Origin: B3-G11 sp036985855
GTDB taxonomy: Bacteria; Actinomycetota; Acidimicrobiia; Spongiisociales; UBA5794
Assembly: GCA_036985855.1 (NCBI GenBank)
Contig: BTQL01000041.1
Span: 1-20,449 of the forward strand
Reading direction: 5' to 3'
DNA length: 20,449 nucleotides
Under the pieces are notes generated by a model. That model ran no database searches, had not been told where the DNA came from, and saw only the letters and a program-made list of their open reading frames with translations. Positions 8,375 to 16,005 of the stretch are shown in pieces (within the stretch, counting starts at the first letter, position 1; the number at the start of each line of letters is the position of its first letter). The position numbers were made by a program, and so were the translations under genes.

Positions 8375-8761
8375 ATGGTGATCACAGGACACGACCCGGA
8401 GGATCGCGTGACTTTTTGGGAGTTCTTCTTCCTTCTGCTGATATTCATACCACTCCTCACGCTGTGGATATTCACACTGGGGGATCTCGCCAAGCGTGCA
8501 GACCTGTCTGGCCTCGCAAAAGGCCTCTGGGCTGTTGCCGTTGTGTTCCTACCGGTCATTGGAATGCTGATCTACTTCGCCACGAGGCCTGCCAAGCCTG
8601 AGATGCAGCCGGATCCTGCCGTCCGAATGCAAGAGATCATTGACGAGACGGATCATGGTTCCACGATCGATCAGCTCGAGAAACTCGCCGATCTCCACGA
8701 ATCCGGCACGCTGTCTGCGGAGGAGTTCAAAGCGGCGAAGGACAGGCTGCTCAAGACCTGA
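8375..8761 (+). CDS. Small two-TM protein with PLDc_N-like N-terminus and SHOCT C-terminus (copy 1)
   Basis: The 128-residue protein has two TM helices (about 14-35 and 49-70) in the layout of the cardiolipin-synthase N-terminal (PLDc_N) domain. A short linker follows, then a SHOCT-type motif at about 98-127 (IDQLEKLADLHESGTLSAEE and onward). SHOCT is a short C-terminal oligomerisation/targeting motif common in actinobacterial membrane proteins; there is no phospholipase catalytic domain. The cytoplasmic loop DLAKRADLSGLAKGLW and the second helix closely match the next gene. Its TGA shares a base with the ATG of the next gene, so the two are coupled. Function is unknown. Confidence 0.85.
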   Translation: MVITGHDPEDRVTFWEFFFLLLIFIPLLTLWIFTLGDLAKRADLSGLAKGLWAVAVVFLPVIGMLIYFATRPAKPEMQPDPAVRMQEIIDETDHGSTIDQLEKLADLHESGTLSAEEFKAAKDRLLKT

Positions 8762-9111
8762 TGGCCGGTTTCGGAGACTCCCTCGGGCCGCTGCTCATCA
8801 TCGGTCTCTTCGTGCCGCTCCTCGCACTTTGGATCGTTGCATACGTCGATCTTGCACGTCGCAGCACTCTTTCGGTCGCAAAGAAGGGGCTATGGGCTGT
8901 GGCAATGTTCTTCGGCGCGTACTTCGGCATCGCTGCGTACTTCCTCATGCGCCCCGTCGCTCCACCCGTAGGAAAGGAACCGAGCGCGACATCACCTCGA
9001 TCGTCTGCCATCGTCACCGACCTCGAAACCCTCAGACAGGACCACACGAACGGAGTCCTCACGGACGACGACTACCTGGCGCGGAAGAGAGACCTGCTCG
9101 GTCTTACGTAG
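8761..9111 (+). CDS. Small two-TM PLDc_N/SHOCT-like protein (copy 2, tandem paralogue)
   Basis: The 116-residue protein has two TM helices (about 10-30 and 42-63) and a degenerate SHOCT-like tail at about 85-114 (LETLRQDHTNGVLTDDDY). It aligns with copy 1 through the first helix, the loop (DLARRSTLSVAKKGLW against DLAKRADLSGLAKGLW) and the RP after helix 2, so the pair arose by tandem duplication. The ATG at 8761 overlaps the previous TGA by one base (TGATG). Its TAG stop ends at 9111, directly against the 3' end of the convergent tRNA gene. Function is unknown; hetero-oligomerisation with copy 1 is a reasonable guess. Confidence 0.82.
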   Translation: MAGFGDSLGPLLIIGLFVPLLALWIVAYVDLARRSTLSVAKKGLWAVAMFFGAYFGIAAYFLMRPVAPPVGKEPSATSPRSSAIVTDLETLRQDHTNGVLTDDDYLARKRDLLGLT

Positions 9112-9195
9112 TGCCCGGGGTGAGACTTGAACTCACACATCCTTTCGGATAGCGGATTTTAAGTCCGCCGCGTCTACCGATTCCGCCACCCGGGC
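9112..9195 (-). tRNA. trnL: tRNA-Leu (anticodon UAA)
   Basis: The minus strand folds as a class II tRNA. The acceptor pairs GCCCGGG with CCCGGGC (9189-9195 with 9113-9119), with discriminator A at 9112. The D-arm region is GGCGGAATCGGTAGACGC. The anticodon stem GCGGA/TCCGC encloses loop CTTAAAA, giving anticodon TAA. The long variable arm pairs ATCC with GGAT around a GAAA loop. The T arm is GTGAG, TTCAAGT, CTCAC. CCA is not encoded. The 3' end abuts the stop codon of the convergent SHOCT gene, leaving no separate trailer, and a heptad repeat starts about 11 bases upstream of the 5' end. Confidence 0.97.
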
Positions 9196-9206
9196 CTACG
9201 GAACAG

Positions 9207-9234
9207 ACGGTAGACGGTATACGGTAGACAACGG
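9207..9234. repeat. 7-base tandem repeat upstream of tRNA-Leu and EF-G2
   Basis: Units start at 9207 (ACGGTAG), 9214 (ACGGTAT) and 9221 (ACGGTAG), followed by a degenerate unit ACAACGG at 9228. The period is exactly 7. It lies in the 107-base divergent spacer between the tRNA 5' end (9195) and the EF-G2 start (9303). I see no other convincing element in that spacer apart from the EF-G2 ribosome-binding site. Confidence 0.75.
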
Positions 9235-9288
9235 AGGGTCCGATGTCGCTCAGGCACACTCGGATTCCTAACCTGCCATCATTCCACC

Positions 9289-9295
9289 AAAGGAG
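9289..9295 (+). promoter_or_regulatory. Strong ribosome-binding site fixing the EF-G2 start
   Basis: AAAGGAG is followed by 7 bases and GTG at 9303. This supports GTG rather than the in-frame ATG at 9243, which would add 20 residues with no counterpart in the family. The ATG also has a purine-rich GGAGG about 5 bases upstream, so the longer form is not excluded. Confidence 0.7.
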
Positions 9296-9302
9296 ATCGT
9301 CG

Positions 9303-11363
9303 GTGAAAGTCTTCCCTCCAGAGAAGATCCGGAATGTTGCGCTCGTGGGGCACTCCGGGTCCGGCAAGACGACACTTGCGGAAGCGCTTTTGTTCCGAGC
9401 CGGAGCGATCAGCCGAATCGGCACGGTAGAGGCAGGGACGACCGTCACGGACTACGACCCGGAGGAACACGACCGGGGAACGACCATCACGATGGCACTC
9501 GCACCATTCGAGTGGCAAGGTCACAAGATCAACCTGATCGATACCCCGGGATATGCAGACTACGCAGGAGAACTCCATGCGGCGATGCGCGTCACCGACC
9601 TTGCTGTATTCGTCGTCGATGCCGTTGAGGGTGTCCAGGTCCAGACCGAGTATGCCTGGAAGATCGCAGAGCGTCTCGCAGTGCCTCGCATGATCTTTGT
9701 CAACAAACTCGACAAGGAACGCTCCTCGTTCGACAACACCCTTGCACAGCTTCGGAAACGCTTCGGAGCCGGCATCGCCCCGATCGAACTGCCGATCGGC
9801 AAGGAGACCGCCTTCCACGGGATCGCGGATCTCTTCAGGGACAAGGCCTACCTATACGACTCCGGCAAGGCAGAATCAGCCGAAATACCCGAAGAGATGG
9901 CCGACAGCGAACACGAGGTCCATGACAACCTTGTTGAGGGAATCGTCGTCGGCGATGACGAGCTGCTCGAACGCTACCTCGATGGAGACATTCCCTCGGT
10001 CGACGAGCTCGAACACGTTATGGCCGATGGCGTTGCCGCTGCCAAGGTATTCCCTGTGGTCTGCGGCTCGGCCACGGGTCCGATCGCCGTGGACAGACTC
10101 GCCGATTTCATCGTTGAACTAGCTCCGGCACCTACGGACCGCCCACCGGCGGTGGTCACCGCCGGCGATCAGGAGGTCGAGATCGAGAAGGATCCGAATG
10201 GCGATCCGCTTGCGTTCGTCTTCAAGACTCTTGCCGACCCGTACGTCGGGCAGATCAGCCTTCTCAAAGTGATGTCTGGCACGCTGAGACCGGAGACACA
10301 TCTCACAAGCGGCAGGTCGGGACAGGATGAACGCCTTGCGAAGATCGCAACGATGTTCGGAAACGAGACGACGCTTGTTGACGCTGCACCCGCGGGCGAC
10401 ATCGTCGCGGTTGCCAAACTCATCGACACGAAGACCGGCGACACGCTCGCGCCGAAGGACAAGCCGGTCACCGCTGCCGCAATCGACTTCCCTGAACCCG
10501 TTCTCGCGGCAGCGATCGTCGCCCAGACGCAGTCAGACGACGACAAACTCACAACCGCCCTCTACCGCATTCTCGAAGAGGACGCCTCGCTCAGACTCGA
10601 GCGAAACAGCGAGACCCACCAGACGCTTCTATACGGTCTGGGTGAAAGCCACGTGCAGACGGCGATCGAGAAGCTCGCTCGGAAATTCGGCGTTCAGGTT
10701 GACCAGGAGAAGGTGAGAGTCCCATATCGTGAGACCGTCACGCGGACCGCTGATGCCGAAGGGAGACACAAGAAGCAATCCGGAGGTCACGGCCAGTATG
10801 GGGTGTGCCATCTCATACTGCGCCCCGTCGGCAGGGGCGATGGTTTTGATTTCGTAGATCGCGTGAAGGGCGGCTCCATACCTCGCGGGTTCATTCCGGC
10901 TGTCGAGAAGGGCATCGTCGAGACGATGCAAGAAGGTGGCTTGCATGGGTTCCCCGTCGTCGACATCGAGGTAACTGTCGATGACGGTAAGTACCACGCG
11001 GTCGACTCGTCCGAGATGGCCTTCAAGCTTGCGGCGCGGGCCGGCTTCAAGGAGGCGTTCGGCAACGCAGGACCGATCGTGCTCGAACCTGTCTCTCGGG
11101 TCGCTATCACGATCCCGTCCTCGTACCAGGGGGATGTCATGGGAGATATCGCGGCACGCAGGGGATCCGTGCAAGGGTCGTCCAGCGCGTCGGACGGTAG
11201 CCAGGTCGTAGAAGCGCTCATACCGACAAGCGAGATCGTTCGGTACGCCATCGACCTGCGATCGCTCACCCACGGCTGGGGAAGGTACTCGACCGCTTTC
11301 GACCACTATAAGGAACTGCCTTCACATCTTGTCGATCGAGCAATGGCCGACGCAAAGGGCTGA
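9303..11363 (+). CDS. Elongation factor G-like translational GTPase (EF-G2 type)
   Basis: A 686-residue protein covering all EF-G domains. The G domain has P-loop GHSGSGKT (16-23), switch I RGTTIT with Thr61, switch II DTPGY (80-84), G4 NKLDK (134-138) and a later G5 GSA. Domains II-III follow, then domain IV with GGHGQYG and the YHAVDSSEMAF stretch, and domain V with YQGDVMGDI and RRG. Switch II has Tyr where canonical EF-G has the catalytic His (DTPGH). DTPGY together with NKLD is typical of the EF-G2 (FusA2-like) subfamily of actinobacteria and Thermus, so this is probably a paralogue of the housekeeping fusA; no str-operon neighbours (rpsL, rpsG, tuf) are present. It would bind the ribosome with GTP, but its cellular role is unsettled. 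It ends 8 bases before the convergent ppx stop. Confidence 0.93.
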   Translation: MKVFPPEKIRNVALVGHSGSGKTTLAEALLFRAGAISRIGTVEAGTTVTDYDPEEHDRGTTITMALAPFEWQGHKINLIDTPGYADYAGELHAAMRVTDLAVFVVDAVEGVQVQTEYAWKIAERLAVPRMIFVNKLDKERSSFDNTLAQLRKRFGAGIAPIELPIGKETAFHGIADLFRDKAYLYDSGKAESAEIPEEMADSEHEVHDNLVEGIVVGDDELLERYLDGDIPSVDELEHVMADGVAAAKVFPVVCGSATGPIAVDRLADFIVELAPAPTDRPPAVVTAGDQEVEIEKDPNGDPLAFVFKTLADPYVGQISLLKVMSGTLRPETHLTSGRSGQDERLAKIATMFGNETTLVDAAPAGDIVAVAKLIDTKTGDTLAPKDKPVTAAAIDFPEPVLAAAIVAQTQSDDDKLTTALYRILEEDASLRLERNSETHQTLLYGLGESHVQTAIEKLARKFGVQVDQEKVRVPYRETVTRTADAEGRHKKQSGGHGQYGVCHLILRPVGRGDGFDFVDRVKGGSIPRGFIPAVEKGIVETMQEGGLHGFPVVDIEVTVDDGKYHAVDSSEMAFKLAARAGFKEAFGNAGPIVLEPVSRVAITIPSSYQGDVMGDIAARRGSVQGSSSASDGSQVVEALIPTSEIVRYAIDLRSLTHGWGRYSTAFDHYKELPSHLVDRAMADAKG

Positions 11364-11365
11364 AC

Positions 11366-11393
11366 CAGGTTTCAGGTCTCAAGCGTCAGGGAA
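11366..11393. repeat. 7-base tandem repeat over the ppx 3' end
   Basis: Units start at 11366 (CAGGTTT), 11373 (CAGGTCT), 11380 (CAAGCGT) and 11387 (CAGGGAA), with a period of exactly 7. The tract begins 3 bases after the EF-G2 stop. It contains the TGA of ppx and the codons for its last residues (LTLET), so the repeat may have supplied the present C-terminus. Confidence 0.65.
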
Positions 11394-12268
11394 GAAGCAA
11401 GGCCATCGAGCAGGTCCCGCTCACTGACGGTGATGTTCTCGAGACCTGTGAGCAGTGTCGCTCTGTCTGCGATCACGGCTCCAGCAAGGATGACCGGTGC
11501 CCGTGCCGGGTCGAGTGAAGGAATCGCTGCGGTTTCATCAACCGTCAGTCCGCTGAGAACGGTAATCAGCGCCTTGATCCCGAAACGACTGAGCGTCGAA
11601 CCATGGACGACATCACGGTCGTAGTGGTCGAGACCGAGAGATATCGCAGCAAGACTCGTAAAGGTTCCGGCCACACCGATGACGGTTCTCGGCTCACCGG
11701 GCAACCGGACCGAAGAGAAGGCAGCATCCACGTATGCGGAAACCTGCGAGCGTTGCATCGCACTTGGCGGTCTGTCCGGCAACAACCGATCTGTAACCCG
11801 TACAGATCCAACGTCAATGCTGTCCACACAGATCGGTTGTGCATTCCCGTAGGCAAACTCGGTCGAACCGCCACCGATGTCGATCACGAGGTAGGGAGGT
11901 TCACCGACGGCACACGCCGTAGCACCAGCGAATGACAACTCGGCTTCCTCGTCTCCGGCAATGATCTTTGGCTGCACACCGATCATCTCGGCAATCGCTT
12001 CCATCAGCAGCGCACCGTTCGATGCGTCCCGTGAGGCTGACGTTGCAACGGCGCCAACTCGAGAGACACCGTATCCGATGATCGCGTCTGAGTAACGGCG
12101 AATCACATCCAACGTTGCATCCATCGTGTCATCTCTGAAGCGCGCGGTTGCATCCACGCCACGTCCAAGTCCCGTGACGGTGGCATCCCTGAGGAGTTCA
12201 ACACCCGAATCGGTCACGATGAGGAGCCTGATCGAGTTCGAGCCAATGTCGATAGCGGCAACGTTCAC
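11372..12268 (-). CDS. ppx: Ppx/GppA-family exopolyphosphatase / pppGpp phosphohydrolase
   Basis: A 298-residue protein of the ASKHA fold. Phosphate-1 motif AAIDIGSNSIRLL is at the N-terminus, the Glu-rich GDEEAELSF contains the catalytic Glu position, and phosphate-2 is DIGGGSTEF. A late VAGTFTSLAA matches the adenosine motif region. The length fits the short single-module actinobacterial Ppx (mycobacterial Ppx2 class) rather than long E. coli Ppx with a C-terminal HD-like domain. It should hydrolyse polyphosphate and/or pppGpp in the cytoplasm; which substrate is preferred cannot be read here. I chose GTG at 12268 because it overlaps the DUF501 TGA (GTGA) and gives the usual N-terminus; ATG at 12283 would add five residues. 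Confidence 0.92.
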   Translation of the reverse strand: MNVAAIDIGSNSIRLLIVTDSGVELLRDATVTGLGRGVDATARFRDDTMDATLDVIRRYSDAIIGYGVSRVGAVATSASRDASNGALLMEAIAEMIGVQPKIIAGDEEAELSFAGATACAVGEPPYLVIDIGGGSTEFAYGNAQPICVDSIDVGSVRVTDRLLPDRPPSAMQRSQVSAYVDAAFSSVRLPGEPRTVIGVAGTFTSLAAISLGLDHYDRDVVHGSTLSRFGIKALITVLSGLTVDETAAIPSLDPARAPVILAGAVIADRATLLTGLENITVSERDLLDGLASSLTLET

Positions 12269-12789
12269 GTCGGCTCGGTCCATTCTTCGTTGAATGCGAC
12301 TCCCCCGGCAGCCGGAATGACGCACGCCGCAACACAATCGAGGGGCTCGATCTGGACGGCCACATCGGCACCGATCGGGTTGTCGTTGCCCGCCGCGGTA
12401 TCTGCGTATTGGGCGTGAAGGCACTTCACCCCGCCTCTGGAGCCTGCGACTCCCCCGGTCGGTCGAGGACCATCCCAATCCGACGGAATCAGTTTGTCGC
12501 GATTCAATTCGTATCGCTTCATCGCGGCGGCGAAGGAGTCGGCTACCGACGGATCGTCGGCGACAAGGCTGTCCGCGGCTCCTACTCCCCCAGCAGACTC
12601 GATCCTCGAGATCCGGCGCAGCGCGAGTGGGCAGGTCAGCCAGTGGGTCGTAGGAAACGGAGTGCCATCGTCAAGAATCGGAGGGACGTCGATCACTACA
12701 GGGAGCCCGAGATGGCAGCGGACTCGCACCTCAACCGATGAGCGGGGCGGTCGCCGAAGCTGGACAGCTACGACCGAGCTGTCATCCAT
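12265..12789 (-). CDS. DUF501 family protein
   Basis: A 174-residue soluble protein. The family pattern is clear: RCHLGLPVVIDVPP, DDGTPFPTTHWLTCP, the conserved KCLHAQYA around Cys123 and His125, and a C-terminal DCVAACVIPA. Cys25, Cys53, Cys123, Cys152 and Cys156 are candidates for metal binding or redox chemistry, though this is inference. The function of the family is not established, but it sits between an FtsB/DivIC-like gene and ppx in mycobacteria, as here. It overlaps the upstream gene by 8 bases and ppx by 4, so co-translation is likely. Confidence 0.9.
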   Translation of the reverse strand: MDDSSVVAVQLRRPPRSSVEVRVRCHLGLPVVIDVPPILDDGTPFPTTHWLTCPLALRRISRIESAGGVGAADSLVADDPSVADSFAAAMKRYELNRDKLIPSDWDGPRPTGGVAGSRGGVKCLHAQYADTAAGNDNPIGADVAVQIEPLDCVAACVIPAAGGVAFNEEWTEPT

Positions 12790-13228
12790 CGCTGGTCTGG
12801 TCGCTCCCGGTCACGAAATCCCAGATGCGTTCGAGGAAGGACCGCCTCTCCACCACCGGTGGGACCGGCGGCGCAGGCTCTGTGATCACGTCATCGCCCT
12901 CCGGCGGGATCATGACATACCCGACTTCCCCCTCCCGAACGAATCCGTACTGCTCCCTGGCAACACGCTCGACTTCCTGCTCCGTGTAGAGCGCATCGAT
13001 GTCATCGGCGAGAACGCCGTTCTCGGCATTCAGTCGATCAAGTTCGAGCTGCGCAGCCTCGACGTCGTTGCCCCGCTCGAGGTACTCGCGCACTGGAAGA
13101 ACTCCCGTGACGACGAAACCGGAGATCACGAACACGACCATGAAAAGCACCGAACGCCACCGTCCAGCGCGCCGTCGCCTCCGAGGGGGCGGGACGTCGA
13201 TGTCTGAACGTTCGAGCGTGTCGGTCAT
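12782..13228 (-). CDS. ftsB: FtsB/DivIC-family septum formation initiator
   Basis: A 148-residue bitopic membrane protein. An Arg-rich cytoplasmic tail (RRRRRAGRWR from about 16) precedes one TM helix (about 26-46). A short coiled coil (about 50-85) follows, then the DivIC signature REQYGFVREGEVGYVM and a proline-rich tail. This matches the actinobacterial FtsB/DivIC class that bridges FtsL/FtsQ in the divisome outside the membrane. The eno-ftsB-DUF501-ppx order supports it. The ATG overlaps the enolase stop by 4 bases (ATGA). FtsB and DivIC are not separable from sequence alone. Confidence 0.9.
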   Translation of the reverse strand: MTDTLERSDIDVPPPRRRRRAGRWRSVLFMVVFVISGFVVTGVLPVREYLERGNDVEAAQLELDRLNAENGVLADDIDALYTEQEVERVAREQYGFVREGEVGYVMIPPEGDDVITEPAPPVPPVVERRSFLERIWDFVTGSDQTSDG

Positions 13229-14511
13229 CGGAATCGCCTGAACCTATCCCAACCCGCGAACCGTGCATCAGCCCCCAGGTCCTCCTCGATCCGAAGCAGC
13301 TGGTTGTACTTGGACGTACGTTCGCCTCGTGCAGGAGCTCCCGTCTTGATCTGGCCAGCGTTCGTTGCAACAACAAGATGAGCGATGAACGAGTCCTCAG
13401 TTTCGCCGGATCTATGGCTCACCATTGCGCCGTAAGACGAACGTTGCGCAAGCTCCATGGTGTGCAACGTCTCGGATAGTGAGCCAATCTGGTTGACCTT
13501 TATGAGGATCGCGTTGCCGATCCCGAGGTCGATGGCCTTCTCCAGAAGATCCACACTCGTCACCAAGAGATCGTCTCCAACGATCTGTACCGTGTCACCT
13601 AGTTGATCTGTGAGAATCTTCCACCCATCCCAGTCATCCTCGCTCAATCCGTCCTCGACCGAGACGATCGGATAGTCTCTCACGAGTCCGGCGAGGTGGT
13701 CGACCATCTCAGCTGAGGACAATGTGGCCCCGGACAGCTCATAGGACCCGGCTCGGTAGATCTCGGTTGCAGCGACATCGAGAGCAAACGAGATGTCCTC
13801 GCCGACCGTGTAACCGGCGGACTCGATGGCCTCAGAGAGCACGTCCAGCACCTCGCGGTCACCGGGGAGGTCGGGAGCGAATCCGCCCTCATCACCAACA
13901 TTCGTTTGCAGCCCCGTGCCGGCAAGCACCTTCTTGAGCGCGTGGTATACCTCAACACCGGCCCTGAGTGCTTCGCTGAAACTCGGCAGTCCACCAGGCA
14001 CGATCATGAATTCCTGCGTGTCGATCGAGTTCGCGGCATGTACTCCACCGTTCACCACGTTGAAACAAGGCGTAGGCAGCGTTCGGGCGCCGGTTCCGCC
14101 GAGGTAGCGGTACGTCGGCAGACCCAAACCCGAGGCCGCTGCACGTGCGGTAGCAAGCGAGACCGAAAGCAGGGCGTTCGCTCCGAGTTTCGCCTTGTTC
14201 GATGTCCCATCGAGATCGATCATCACCTGATCAATCGATTCTTGACGTGTCGCGTCCAGCCCTACCAGCCGTGGAGCAATTGTGTCGTTGACGTTGGCTA
14301 CCGCACGCCGAACGCCTTTCCCGCCGTATCGATCTCCCCCGTCTCTCAGCTCAAAAGCTTCCAGGGCGCCGGTCGACGCACCCGACGGCACGATTGATCG
14401 TCCGAATCCACCCCCGACGAGGGTGACTTCGGCCTCAACCGTCGGGTTCCCGCGCGAATCGAGTACCTCGCGGGCGTGGATTCCTGTAATCGTGGTGACT
14501 GTCGTGCTCAT
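13225..14511 (-). CDS. eno: Enolase (phosphopyruvate hydratase)
   Basis: The 428-residue length is normal for bacterial enolase, which converts 2-phosphoglycerate to phosphoenolpyruvate. Visible motifs: DSRGNPTVE, SGASTG with the mobile-loop Ser, GGVHA, VGDEGGFAP with the catalytic Glu region, metal ligands in FALDVAATE, SVEDGL and QIVGDD, catalytic Lys in ILIKVNQIGS, SHRSGETED and the final KTGAPARGER. ATG at 14511 has GGAG about 4 bases upstream and gives MSTTVTTITGIHAREV, the family start; an open frame up to 14586 adds nothing conserved. It is followed by ftsB with a 4-base overlap and separated from mazG by 44 bases, the largest gap inside the cluster, so an internal promoter could sit there. 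Confidence 0.98.
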   Translation of the reverse strand: MSTTVTTITGIHAREVLDSRGNPTVEAEVTLVGGGFGRSIVPSGASTGALEAFELRDGGDRYGGKGVRRAVANVNDTIAPRLVGLDATRQESIDQVMIDLDGTSNKAKLGANALLSVSLATARAAASGLGLPTYRYLGGTGARTLPTPCFNVVNGGVHAANSIDTQEFMIVPGGLPSFSEALRAGVEVYHALKKVLAGTGLQTNVGDEGGFAPDLPGDREVLDVLSEAIESAGYTVGEDISFALDVAATEIYRAGSYELSGATLSSAEMVDHLAGLVRDYPIVSVEDGLSEDDWDGWKILTDQLGDTVQIVGDDLLVTSVDLLEKAIDLGIGNAILIKVNQIGSLSETLHTMELAQRSSYGAMVSHRSGETEDSFIAHLVVATNAGQIKTGAPARGERTSKYNQLLRIEEDLGADARFAGWDRFRRFR

Positions 14512-14555
14512 GATGCTCCGAGGGTAGACGGCGGATGCGTCTGCATAGTGTTTTG

Positions 14556-16004
14556 CTACCCGGTAACCAATTTCGCGGATTGCCACGCCTGCTCGAGTTC
14601 AACCGAACTGGCATCAGCGATATCGGACGACTGACTGACAAATGCCCTTTCCATGGTCTTGAACCGTTTGATGAACTTGTCCACCGTTGATCGGAGTGCC
14701 ACTTCAGGGTCCACACCGAGATGCCGCGCCAGGTTGATGGCTGTGAACAGCACATCGCCGAGTTCCCCGGACACGCCATTCGCTTCGCGGCCTGCCGCGA
14801 TGAGCTCTTCGATCTCATCATGCAATGCCGAGATCACTTCTTCGCTGTCATCCCAGTCGAAGCCAACGCTGCGGGCCCGTTTCTGCACCTTCATAGCCCT
14901 CGCAATCGCGGGCATGCCCTTCGGGATATCATCCATGAGGCTGTCGCGGTGTTTTTCGATCTTCTTGATCTGCTCCCAATTGCTGAGGACTTCGTCGGCA
15001 TCGCTCACCACGACGTCCCCGAACACGTGCGGATGTCGATGCACAAGTTTGCGCCTTGCGACCTCGGCAACCTCGTCGATGTCGAATGCCCCTGCCTCAG
15101 ATGCGAGCGTTGCGTGAAAGATGATCTGGAGCAGTAGATCGCCAAGTTCCTCTTCGACCTCGGCGTAGGCGCCGAAGTCTGAGTCTCCCTCCGGTGCAGC
15201 CTCTGGGAGCTGGCCAATAGCGTCTGCCGTCTCATACGCCTCTTCGATAAGGTGCGTAAGGAGTGTGTGGTGGGTTTGCTTCCGATCCCACGGACAGTCG
15301 CGCCGCAGGACTCGGTTCGTGGCTATCAGCCCGAGCAACCCCGATGTCGTGGCAGGCACAAACACGGTGGTTCTGGGACCACCCTCATATTTCGCAAGAT
15401 CGCTCGCCGGAACGACCTCGACGATCTCGTCGTCATCACCAAGCCGATCGAGGATCGTCACCTGGGCGTTCGGGGCGACAGTCCGGGTCAGGGCCAACGA
15501 TACATCGGCACAACGGAGCTTGGAGTCCGCCTGGGTGATAATCGTTGGCAGATGAAGCGGCATGGGGTCGGGGAGATCTCGTGCATCAAGGACCTGGAGG
15601 CCTTGTGCGATCGGGTCCAAGCCAACGGCGACGTAGGCCAGATCCAGGAAGGAGAGACCCGGGTGCACAGAGACAGAGAACCCGGCCTCGCCGACCTGCT
15701 TCCTGATCTGTGCCACAGCTCGCTCACCCACCACCGCACTCCCTGGAACCGCGTAGGCGACCGAGCCGTGTGCAGCAGCAGCGAGGACGCGTTCGGTGAT
15801 CGCCGCGTAGATGTCATCGAACTCAGATAGATCGTCGTAGAGGTCGTCACAGGCCACAACGTCGCGCTTCGCTGCCAGTTCAGATGCAGCTGGATGGTGA
15901 GATGTTCGCATCACGACCGTGTCGGACTCATCGAGAATCGAACGGGACGCGAGGGAAACGTGTTCGAGTCCCGCTGGGCCTAGACCGACAATCGAAATCG
16001 TCAT
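14556..16004 (-). CDS. mazG: MazG nucleotide pyrophosphohydrolase with N-terminal tetrapyrrole-methylase-like domain (YabN-like)
   Basis: A 482-residue fusion. Residues about 1-205 resemble the SAM-dependent tetrapyrrole (corrin/porphyrin) methylase fold, starting MTISIVGLGPAGLEH. The C-terminal half has two MazG modules. The first carries CPWDRKQTHHTLLTHLIEEAYE with the EExxE metal-binding Glu residues and EEELGDLLLQ. The second carries DEIEELIAA and GELGDVLFTAINLARHLGV. The whole matches the Bacillus YabN layout more than the shorter mycobacterial MazG. MazG hydrolyses (d)NTPs to monophosphates and pyrophosphate and clears damaged nucleotides; the role of the methylase-like part is unknown. 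I chose ATG at 16004 because it starts 1 base after the PpiC stop and gives the conserved N-terminus; the longer frame from 16037 overlaps ppiC. Confidence 0.94.
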   Translation of the reverse strand: MTISIVGLGPAGLEHVSLASRSILDESDTVVMRTSHHPAASELAAKRDVVACDDLYDDLSEFDDIYAAITERVLAAAAHGSVAYAVPGSAVVGERAVAQIRKQVGEAGFSVSVHPGLSFLDLAYVAVGLDPIAQGLQVLDARDLPDPMPLHLPTIITQADSKLRCADVSLALTRTVAPNAQVTILDRLGDDDEIVEVVPASDLAKYEGGPRTTVFVPATTSGLLGLIATNRVLRRDCPWDRKQTHHTLLTHLIEEAYETADAIGQLPEAAPEGDSDFGAYAEVEEELGDLLLQIIFHATLASEAGAFDIDEVAEVARRKLVHRHPHVFGDVVVSDADEVLSNWEQIKKIEKHRDSLMDDIPKGMPAIARAMKVQKRARSVGFDWDDSEEVISALHDEIEELIAAGREANGVSGELGDVLFTAINLARHLGVDPEVALRSTVDKFIKRFKTMERAFVSQSSDIADASSVELEQAWQSAKLVTG

Positions 16005-16005
16005 A

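Noticed and set aside
9243..9302. ATG at 9243 as the EF-G2 start
   Set aside because: The extra 20 residues are not family-like, and GTG at 9303 has the better spaced AAAGGAG; kept only as an alternative.
12284..12478. Long N-terminal extension of Ppx
   Set aside because: It lies entirely over DUF501 in another frame and is Arg/Cys-rich shadow sequence; the GTGA overlap start is much better supported.
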